From: a gamma proteobacterium symbiont of Ctena orbiculata
GTDB taxonomy: Bacteria; Pseudomonadota; Gammaproteobacteria; Chromatiales; Chromatiaceae
DNA: 64,000 nt
Direction: 5' to 3'
Assembly: GCA_003058525.1 (NCBI GenBank)
Contig: QBVD01000031.1
Coordinates: forward strand, 1-64,000
Shown: piece by piece, positions 57,765 through 64,000 of the stretch
How the letters are laid out: each line of letters begins with the position of its first letter
Position numbering within the stretch: position 1 is the first letter of the stretch
The notes under the pieces: model-generated
The model's database searches: none
The model's input: only the letters and a program-made list of their open reading frames with translations
What the model was told of the DNA's origin: nothing
Made by a program: the position numbers and the translations under genes

Positions 57765-58631
57765 TTATTCTATATTCTGTATCTGCTCACGCATCTGTTC
57801 GATCAACACCTTCATCTCCACCGCGGCGCGGGTCACGTCGACGCTGGTCGACTTGGATGTCAGCGTATTGGCCTCACGGTTGAGTTCCTGCATCAGAAAG
57901 TCGAGCCTTCGCCCGATGGGTTCATCCGCCGCCAACACCCGCTCCACTTCATCAAGGTGGGTTTCAAGGCGATCCATCTCTTCATCCACGTCGAGGCGTT
58001 GCGCCAGGATCACCATCTCCTGCTCCAAGCGGGTCTCATCCATCTCATCCAATACCTCTGAAAGGCGTTCACTGATCCGGTTTCGAAAACCATCCAGCAC
58101 CTCCGGCATCAGGTCGCGCACTTGCTCAACCTGCAACTTCAGGCTACGGCAGCGCTGCCGGATAATCTCACCAAGGCGTTCCCCTTCCCGCAGGCGATTA
58201 TCGATCAGACTGTCGATGGTGGTCTCCAACAACGCCATTGCCTGCTGTTTAACCGGGGTCAAATCCTGTTCGTTCTCTTCAAGCACACCAGGCCAGCGCA
58301 GCAGATCTCCACTGCGAAGACTCTCATTCAGACCGGTTAAATCGGCTATTTGCCGTTCCGCATTCACGAGTTGATGGACCATGCGTTGGTTGACACTCAA
58401 TCCCGCTTCCGCCACCCCGCCCGGTTTGAATTTCAGGCTGATATCAAGCTTGCCCCGCCCGAGCCTGGCATTGATGTGCTCCCGTATCATCGGTTCAAGC
58501 ACCCTCAACTCCTCGGGCAAGCGTAAAAACATCTCGAGATAGCGATGATTCACTGAGCGGATTTCCCAGCTCATGATACCCAGGTCACCCCGATACTCCT
58601 CCCGTGCGAAGGCTGTCATACTGCTGATCAT
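57765..58631 (-). CDS. yicC: YicC/YloC family endoribonuclease
   Basis: Starts MISSMTAFAREE and carries the conserved SVNHRYLEMFLRLPEELR and the C-terminal GRRLDFLMQELNREANTLTSKS block of YicC. 288 residues, standard. Family members cleave RNA hairpins. It is upstream of gmk on the same strand, a common arrangement, and is divergent from the kinase gene. Confidence 0.95.
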   Translation of the reverse strand: MISSMTAFAREEYRGDLGIMSWEIRSVNHRYLEMFLRLPEELRVLEPMIREHINARLGRGKLDISLKFKPGGVAEAGLSVNQRMVHQLVNAERQIADLTGLNESLRSGDLLRWPGVLEENEQDLTPVKQQAMALLETTIDSLIDNRLREGERLGEIIRQRCRSLKLQVEQVRDLMPEVLDGFRNRISERLSEVLDEMDETRLEQEMVILAQRLDVDEEMDRLETHLDEVERVLAADEPIGRRLDFLMQELNREANTLTSKSTSVDVTRAAVEMKVLIEQMREQIQNIE

Positions 58632-58982
58632 ATAGTCCTGCCTGAGGTCTCCTGATTAGCCTGGGGAGGGTATGCAACCACCATCCCGATGGCTCACGTT
58701 ATTTGATGGCCTATGGCATGATACCTGACAATGGGGCAGCTGGCATTGCCACGATTACAGAATCCGTGATCCAAGCCGCTATGCTTCAGTATGGGCGGCC
58801 GAGTCAGCGTGGCAATACATCCTCAGTGTCGTCATATCAACCGTTTTTATGAAGAAAATCACTTTTTTACCGGTCTCTGGATCAAAATTCTCAATATACC
58901 GAAGTATTTCTGAAATATGTCCTTATAATCAGTGTGATGCTCATCCTATCTTTGACAGCTAAACATTTTCAACGAGGACTGC
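58632..58982. other. Divergent intergenic region with a structured element
   Basis: There are 351 bases between yicC and the kinase gene. The notable part is a two-hairpin element at 58745-58816 (listed separately). A TATAAT at 58924-58929 lies 54 bp before the kinase ATG without a good -35. Confidence 0.55.
58745..58816. other. Predicted multi-stem structured element
   Basis: The outer stem ATTGCCACG/CGTGGCAAT (58745-58753 with 58808-58816) encloses two local hairpins: GATTAC/GTGATC (58753-58758 with 58766-58771, one GU, 7-base loop) and GCCGCT-ATGC/GTAT-GGCGGC (58775-58784 with 58789-58799, one bulge, TTCA loop). It could be an RNA element or an interspersed repeat; the strand cannot be decided. 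Confidence 0.45.
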
Positions 58983-59909
58983 ATGGATAAGCTCCGAGAC
59001 AGTCTGACGGAAGGTACGGAAATCGACTGCTACGTGATCATGAAGGTAGTCGCGAGCGGTGGCTTCAGCCTGATCTATCTGGCCGAGGATGAAGATACTC
59101 AGGATGAGGTCATCATCAAGGAGTTCTTGCCCAAAAAGCTGGCGAAGAGAGGGGGCAACGGCAAGGTGATCCCCCTGGATGACAAACAGGCCGATAATTT
59201 CAATCGCAGCCTGCGACTCTTCTATCAGGAAGCCAAGGTCCTGGCCTCGCTGCGTCATCCCAATATCGTGCAGGTAAGAGGTTTCTTTCTTGCCAACAAC
59301 ACCGGCTATCTGGTGATGGATCATGAGCGCGGCAAGAACCTTGCCAGCTACATCAAAAAGCGTAGCGGCAGTCTCAGCACGCGCTTCCTGATGACCGTAT
59401 TCCCACCGATACTCGATGCCCTCAACCAGATTCACTCGCGCCACCTGCTGCATCTGGACATCAAGCCGAGCAACATTCACCTTCGTACCGGCGGCAATCC
59501 GCTGCTACTCGATTTTGGCGCAGTGCATGAAGTGCAGAATGAGGGGAGCCGGACAGGACGCGTGGTCACGACAGGTTTCTCTCCGGTCGAGCAATATTAC
59601 CAGTCGGGCAATGTCGGACCCTGGAGCGACGTGTATGCCATCGGCGCCAGTATGCGCGCCTGCCTCGACGGCAAAGCACCGCCATCCGCCATCGAACGCC
59701 ATGCCAAGGAAAAATTGAAACCCGCAGCCAGGATATACCGTCGCCGCTATCCGGCAAGCATGCTGGAGGCGATCGACTGGGCAATGGAGATCGAGTATGA
59801 GAAGCGGCCCCAGAATGCCGGCGAACTGCTGCAGGCACTGCAGGTCGATAAGCTCGATAGTGAAAGCGCCATTTCGGACCTGATCGGTGAGGAGAGGGCA
59901 ATTTCGTGA
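58983..59909 (+). CDS. Ser/Thr protein kinase (Hanks-type), cytoplasmic
   Basis: Kinase domain of about 270 residues. Gly-loop VVASGGFSLIYLA near 25, Lys46 in VIIKEFLP, catalytic loop HLDIKPSN near 157 and DFG (LLLDFGAVHE) near 177. The arginine before the catalytic Asp is replaced by Leu, so it is a non-RD kinase. No TM segment or extracellular sensor, unlike PASTA kinases. GAGGA precedes ATG 58983. It is followed by, and overlaps by four bases, a PP2C phosphatase gene. Substrates unknown. Confidence 0.92.
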   Translation: MDKLRDSLTEGTEIDCYVIMKVVASGGFSLIYLAEDEDTQDEVIIKEFLPKKLAKRGGNGKVIPLDDKQADNFNRSLRLFYQEAKVLASLRHPNIVQVRGFFLANNTGYLVMDHERGKNLASYIKKRSGSLSTRFLMTVFPPILDALNQIHSRHLLHLDIKPSNIHLRTGGNPLLLDFGAVHEVQNEGSRTGRVVTTGFSPVEQYYQSGNVGPWSDVYAIGASMRACLDGKAPPSAIERHAKEKLKPAARIYRRRYPASMLEAIDWAMEIEYEKRPQNAGELLQALQVDKLDSESAISDLIGEERAIS

Positions 59910-60793
59910 AATACGAAACGGCGCAATATACCCTGTTGGGAGACCGTACCATGAATCAGGACCGTTACCTGATCATGGAGGCGCCTGATTCCATCCTGCT
60001 GGCCCTGGCGGATGGCATGGGTGGCCACCCTAAGGGAGAGATGGCTGCGCAGATATTAATGGACAATGCACGCAAGGCATTCCTCACCAGCCGCAAACCC
60101 ATTGCCAATCCACGCTTTTTCCTCTCCGGACTGATGGAGATGAGTCATCGGGAAATCCTCGAATTCGGCAGCAAGCAGGAGCCGACGATAGAACCCCGCA
60201 CTACCGGGGTGCTGTGCCTGGTTCAGGAGGATAACGCCTATTGGGCGCATATCGGTGACAGCCGTCTCTATATTATGCGTGATGGGGTGATCCATCTCCG
60301 TACCGACGATCACTCATATGTGGAACATCTGCGTCAACAGGGGCTCATCTCTTCGGCACAGGTACACACGCATAAATTCCGCAACTATGTAACCCGTTGC
60401 CTGGGCGGCACCAACAACCGACCGGTCGCGGAACTCAGCGGACCGCATGAAATCAAGGAAGGTGACGTGGTATTGCTCTGCAGCGATGGTTTTTGGGGAC
60501 CGCTGGCAGAGCGCCCGATGGTCGATACCCTGTACAAGGATCAGGCGTCGTTGGTGAAAAAAGTTGCCCAACTGGCCAACAACGCCGCTGCCACGAGCCA
60601 CCCCGAGAGCGACAACGTCACAGTGGTCGCTTTGAAATGGCGGGAGAAGGAAGCCAAGCTGGCACCCGCCGATCTCAGCATGTCCATTTCACACAAGAAA
60701 AGGGATCTGCTCAGCACCCCTGCAGAGCAGGTCGATGTGACGAAAGCCATCAAAGACCTGCGCAAATTTGTCGACGATATCGATATTGAATAG
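59906..60793 (+). CDS. PP2C-family Ser/Thr phosphatase
   Basis: Start GTG 59906, overlapping the kinase stop. Metal-binding aspartates are present in DRTMNQDRYL, ALADGMGGHPKG, LLCSDGFWG and ESDNVTVVALKW. The PP2C core ends near residue 240; about 55 more residues form a charged tail (HKKRDLLSTPAEQVDVTKAI..FVDDIDIE). It should reverse the adjacent kinase's phosphorylation. The stop touches a convergent-gap repeat. Confidence 0.93.
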   Translation: MKYETAQYTLLGDRTMNQDRYLIMEAPDSILLALADGMGGHPKGEMAAQILMDNARKAFLTSRKPIANPRFFLSGLMEMSHREILEFGSKQEPTIEPRTTGVLCLVQEDNAYWAHIGDSRLYIMRDGVIHLRTDDHSYVEHLRQQGLISSAQVHTHKFRNYVTRCLGGTNNRPVAELSGPHEIKEGDVVLLCSDGFWGPLAERPMVDTLYKDQASLVKKVAQLANNAAATSHPESDNVTVVALKWREKEAKLAPADLSMSISHKKRDLLSTPAEQVDVTKAIKDLRKFVDDIDIE

Positions 60794-60823
60794 GGCCCAT
60801 TTGGATGCTTGTTAACAGCCCCT
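60792..60823 (+). repeat. Convergent-gap repeat, copy 4 (PP2C/GlsB)
   Basis: AGGGCCCATTTGGATGCTTG then TTAACAGCCCCT, the same motif as 218-247. It begins in the PP2C stop codon and reaches the stop codon of the convergent GlsB-like gene, filling the whole 28-bp gap. Confidence 0.7.
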
Positions 60824-61106
60824 AATCGGGAGCACCGCCAGAGTCATTCCCCTTGTCGGGCTGTTTGACCAGCCGGTAAGCGAAGAGTATAAGAAACGCA
60901 CCCGCAGTGGCAGTAAGAATAGTGGGGATACTCAGTCCGGCGGTACTGCCCAGTCCGATGAATGAACCGACATAACCGCCCACCATAGCGCCAGCTATCC
61001 CCAACAATGTGGTTATTATCAGACCGCCACCATCCTTCCCGGGCATCAACCACTTAGCCAACGCACCTGCGATCAATCCAAGCACTATCCAAGAAATTAT
61101 ACCCAT
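60822..61106 (-). CDS. GlsB/YeaQ/YmgE-family membrane protein
   Basis: A 94-residue membrane protein, two or three TM segments, with the family pattern GLIAGALAKWLMPGKDGGG and TTLLGIAGAMVGGYVG. Stress-associated in E. coli (YeaQ, YmgE); mechanism unknown. Annotated elsewhere as 'transglycosylase-associated', which is not evidence of activity. Short hydrophilic C-terminal tail. Confidence 0.92.
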   Translation of the reverse strand: MGIISWIVLGLIAGALAKWLMPGKDGGGLIITTLLGIAGAMVGGYVGSFIGLGSTAGLSIPTILTATAGAFLILFAYRLVKQPDKGNDSGGAPD

Positions 61107-61217
61107 AACTAAGCCTCTCCTATCATCTTATTCTCGTCGCGGGTTCCTTCATGTAGAACCTTGTTTGGCTGACAACACCCACCAATGATTGCACATGGGA
61201 TACCGTACCAGATTTAA

Positions 61218-62138
61218 CTACAGTGATTTTGCGGAAAAGGTATCACACTGTTTTAAATCGCCACCCTGAAAACCGATTTTGAACCATTTGACACGCTGTG
61301 CAGAACTGCCATGGGTGAAAGAGTCCGGGCTGACATAGCCCTGCGACTGTTTCTGCAGGCGATCGTCACCGATAGCGCTCGCCGCATTCAATCCCTCCTC
61401 GATATCCCCCGATTCCAGTAATTGGCGTGAACGGTCAGCATTATAGGCCCAGATACCCGCAAAACAGTCTGCCTGCAACTCCTGGCGGACAGAGAGCTTA
61501 TTCCCCTCCACCTCGCTCAGTGATCGTTTCGCCTTTTGTACCTTTTGCGAAATCCCCAGCAGGGTCTGCACATGATGCCCGACTTCGTGGGCGATCACAT
61601 AGGCCTGGGCGAAGTCACCGGGCGCTTTGAAGCGATTTTTCAAATCACTGTAGAAAGAGAGATCGATGTAGACCTTGTGGTCGCCGGGGCAGTAGAACGG
61701 CCCCATTGCCGCCTTACCGAAGCCGCAGGCAGTCTTGGTGGCACCTCGAAACAGAACCAGATTCGGTTCCTCATACTTGCTGCCCAACTGACTGAAAAGC
61801 CTATGCCAGGTATCCTCGGTATCGGCCAATACCACCGAGACGAAATCGACCAGATTCTTCTCTTCCGCGCTTTGTTTGACCGGACCAGCCTCATGGGTGG
61901 AGAGATTCTCCTGTCCCCCACCCCCTCCCAGGATGGATCCAAGATTGCCGCTCATCAAGGCATAAGCGCCAATCGCCAGAACCGCGACCATACCACCCTT
62001 GAATCCAAGCAGTTTGAACACCGCGGGCAGCAGATTGAGCAGACCGCCACCGCCACCAAACCCACCCATCGGGGATGGCGCACGCATACCTCTGCGATCC
62101 TCGATATTGTCGCTTTTTCGCTGACCTCTCCAACGCAT
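61218..62138 (-). CDS. ypfJ: Neutral zinc metallopeptidase YpfJ
   Basis: N-terminal cytoplasmic arm, a Gly-rich stretch (GGFGGGGGLLNLLPAV), one TM helix (about residues 45-70) and an extracytoplasmic peptidase domain with zinc motif AHEVGHHVQTLLG. The CGFGKAAMGPFYCPGD block is typical of the family. 306 residues. The role is unknown in most bacteria. Confidence 0.93.
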   Translation of the reverse strand: MRWRGQRKSDNIEDRRGMRAPSPMGGFGGGGGLLNLLPAVFKLLGFKGGMVAVLAIGAYALMSGNLGSILGGGGGQENLSTHEAGPVKQSAEEKNLVDFVSVVLADTEDTWHRLFSQLGSKYEEPNLVLFRGATKTACGFGKAAMGPFYCPGDHKVYIDLSFYSDLKNRFKAPGDFAQAYVIAHEVGHHVQTLLGISQKVQKAKRSLSEVEGNKLSVRQELQADCFAGIWAYNADRSRQLLESGDIEEGLNAASAIGDDRLQKQSQGYVSPDSFTHGSSAQRVKWFKIGFQGGDLKQCDTFSAKSL

Positions 62139-62410
62139 CTGTCAACTCCCCAATCGTGAGTAGGACCCGTTCGCTCCAGAGCCAACCCCAGACTGCCAAG
62201 GCCTCAACCCAGGGTCAGTTCGGTACAATCTCTGACGAAAACATTATCCGTGAACATTACAGACTCGTCGATTCGCCAAATCCCGACAGGCATGTTAAAT
62301 AGTGTGACCGGGATATGGACTTATGACCTATCGTTGGCTGAGTCTAACCGAAAAAGTGATGCATAACAGTCGAGAATGTTAAATATTTGTCAACTCGCGA
62401 CCCGGGAAAA

Positions 62411-63901
62411 ATGATGATGACAGACAACAAGATCCTGCTTGGCGGCAATGGCACTCAGCAGATCCTGCTCAATGCAGGCATGGCGAATCGACACGGCCTT
62501 ATCACGGGAGCCACCGGCACCGGCAAGACAGTCACCCTGCAGGTACTGGCGGAGTCCTTTTCACGCTTGGGTGTGCCGGTATTTACCGCTGACGTCAAGG
62601 GTGATCTATCGGGCCTCGCGGGTAGCGGCAAAACACACCCCAAAATCACGGAGAGATTGGAATATATCAAAATCGAGGGCCATCAATTCGAACCCTGCCC
62701 GGTACTCTTCTGGGACGTCTACGGGAAACAGGGACACTCAGTGCGTACCACGGTTTCCGAGATGGGGCCGACCCTGCTGGCGAACCTGCTGGAGTTGAAT
62801 GAGACCCAGGAGGGTGTGTTGCAGATCGCTTTCAGTCTGGCTGACGACGAGGGGTTGTTGCTGCTTGACCTGAAAGACCTGAGATCGATGCTGAATTGGG
62901 TTGCCGACAACAGCAAGACACTGGAACGGGAATACGGCCGTGTCTCCAAGCAGAGTGTCACCGCCATTCTGCGCAGGTTACTGGTCCTGGAAGAGGCCGG
63001 CGGCGAGGTCTTTTTCGGCGAACCCGCGATTCAGATTGAGCACCTTATGCAGACTGACTTTTCGGGTAGGGGCGTGGTCAGCATTCTCGATGCCACCACC
63101 CTGTACCACTCACCGCGCATCTATGCCACCTTCCTGTTGTGGCTTCTCTCCGAACTGATGGAGGAGCTGCCGGAAAGGGGTGACGCCGATCTGCCGGAGT
63201 TGGTCTTCTTTTTCGATGAGGCGCATCTGCTGTTCAGCAGTGCACCCAAGGCACTGCTGGAAAAAATCACCCAGGTTGTCAGACTGATACGATCCAAAGG
63301 TGTGGGGGTATTCTTTATAACCCAATACCCCAACGACGTGCCGGATGAAGTGATAGGTCAATTGGGCAATCGCATCCAGCACGCCTTGCGGGCCTTTACC
63401 CCGCGGGACAAAAAGGCCGTCAAGGCTGCCGCTGAAACCTTCCGTGAAAACCCGGCCTTCGACACCGTGGAAGTGATCAGCAATCTGGGGGTGGGCGAAG
63501 CCCTGATCTCCACCCTGGACAAAAAAGGCGTACCCAGTGTAGTGGAACGGACACTGATGTCCCCTCCCCGCTCTCAATTCGGACCGATCGGTGAGACTGA
63601 GCGAGAAAAGATCATCAAGCGTTCACCCTTCAACACCACCTATAGTGCGGAGATCGACAGGGAATCAGCCTATGAAATGTTGAAGAAACGAGAACAGGAG
63701 TTGATCAAGCGACGACAGGAGCAGACGAAGAGAGAAGCCGAAGAGAAGGCTCGGAAAAAGGCCGGCAGAAGTAGCGGTGGTTCCCGGCGGCAGAGTGTCG
63801 GCGAGGCCTTCGCCAAGTCGGTGGCGCGCGCCATTGGATCGAAACTGGGACGACAGATCGTTCGTGGCATCCTGGGATCAATCATCGGCGGCCGTGGCTG
63901 A
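62411..63901 (+). CDS. yjgR: HerA-like ATPase (DUF853/YjgR)
   Basis: ATPase with Walker A ITGATGTGKTVTLQ near residue 35, Walker B ELVFFFDEAHLLF near 275 and a C-terminal coiled, Lys/Arg/Glu-rich segment (about 420-470) before a small Gly/Arg tail. Matches the E. coli YjgR family in length (about 496). Three ATGs in a row lie at 62411-62419, preceded by GGGA. HerA relatives pump DNA, but a DNA role for this family is not established. The window ends 99 bp after its stop. Confidence 0.9.
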   Translation: MMMTDNKILLGGNGTQQILLNAGMANRHGLITGATGTGKTVTLQVLAESFSRLGVPVFTADVKGDLSGLAGSGKTHPKITERLEYIKIEGHQFEPCPVLFWDVYGKQGHSVRTTVSEMGPTLLANLLELNETQEGVLQIAFSLADDEGLLLLDLKDLRSMLNWVADNSKTLEREYGRVSKQSVTAILRRLLVLEEAGGEVFFGEPAIQIEHLMQTDFSGRGVVSILDATTLYHSPRIYATFLLWLLSELMEELPERGDADLPELVFFFDEAHLLFSSAPKALLEKITQVVRLIRSKGVGVFFITQYPNDVPDEVIGQLGNRIQHALRAFTPRDKKAVKAAAETFRENPAFDTVEVISNLGVGEALISTLDKKGVPSVVERTLMSPPRSQFGPIGETEREKIIKRSPFNTTYSAEIDRESAYEMLKKREQELIKRRQEQTKREAEEKARKKAGRSSGGSRRQSVGEAFAKSVARAIGSKLGRQIVRGILGSIIGGRG

Positions 63902-63940
63902 ACATCACCATCACTATTAATGATCTAGCGAAAAATGTAG

Positions 63941-63958
63941 GGTGCGGCTTGCCGCACC
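63941..63958. repeat. Small palindrome after the last gene
   Basis: GGTGCGG-CTTG-CCGCACC, 7-bp arms, 40 bp after the YjgR stop. There is no T-tract. It resembles a common proteobacterial repeat of the TAGGGTGCGGCTTGCCGCACC type and could terminate weakly. Confidence 0.5.
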
Positions 63959-64000
63959 ACTAATCCTCCAGATATATCAGTGCCACGCTGATGCAGGGTT

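Overview
The window is a contiguous piece of a gammaproteobacterial chromosome of moderate GC, almost entirely protein-coding, with about 62 supportable CDS and one tRNA. The gene orders are gammaproteobacterial: rsmD divergent from ftsY-ftsE-ftsX-rpoH, bioB-F-H-C-D next to comF, miaB-phoH-ybeY-lnt, coaD with an Allochromatium-type 2[4Fe-4S] ferredoxin, and yicC-gmk. The ferredoxin type, a periplasmic rhodanese, a lipoprotein cytochrome c and a GlyGly-CTERM/choice-of-anchor-U surface protein suggest a sulfur-oxidising Chromatiales/Sedimenticola/Thiodiazotropha-like organism. The genus is an inference; no rRNA is present to fix it.

Layout. 1-9 kb: a repeat-rich edge, a phosphopantetheinyl transferase, queD, amtB, an unrecognised helical protein, tRNA-Met, ychF, a STAS protein, a ParA ATPase, an L,D-transpeptidase and an alanine-rich lipoprotein. 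9-19 kb: ggt, ferredoxin, coaD, rsmD, an M16 peptidase pair (one catalytic, one not), ftsYEX and rpoH, the last behind a near-perfect CIRCE operator. 19-24.5 kb: an accessory stretch with a HAD hydrolase, an NTF2-like protein, a small membrane protein, a MOSC protein and a large secreted protein whose frame runs past its anchor into antisense bioD. 24-29.7 kb: the biotin operon and comF. 29.7-37.4 kb: gspA/gspB, a Sel1 protein, an exported sulfurtransferase, a secreted DUF255 protein with a DsbD-alpha-like tail, and an FAD oxidoreductase. 37.5-43.6 kb: an A-type Fe-S carrier, thiD-thiE-hemL and a DedA-PAP2-LssY lipid-phosphatase-like protein. 43.7-48.4 kb: a two-gene sensory unit (PhnD-PAS-PAS without output, then Cache-PAS-PAS-GGDEF) and a cytochrome c. 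48.4-64 kb: ubiX, mpl, an SDR, lnt-ybeY-phoH-miaB, gmk, yicC, a Ser/Thr kinase-PP2C phosphatase pair, a GlsB-like membrane protein, a YpfJ metalloprotease and a HerA-like ATPase.

Most genes are housekeeping: cofactors (biotin, thiamine, tetrapyrrole, CoA, queuosine, prenyl-FMN), envelope (murein recycling, lipoprotein acylation, division, type II secretion assembly) and RNA maturation. The signals that stand out are a CIRCE site overlapping the rpoH promoter; a roughly 30-bp repeat that fills three short gaps between convergent genes; a second repeat family of about 60 bp around 49-51 kb with a conserved peptide-like core; two dyads ahead of the diguanylate cyclase pair; and a multi-stem element ahead of the kinase gene. 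Several starts are non-ATG (amtB GTG, rsmD GTG, ftsE TTG, phoH TTG, lnt TTG, the PhnD-PAS gene GTG), chosen on ribosome-binding sites or family N-termini.
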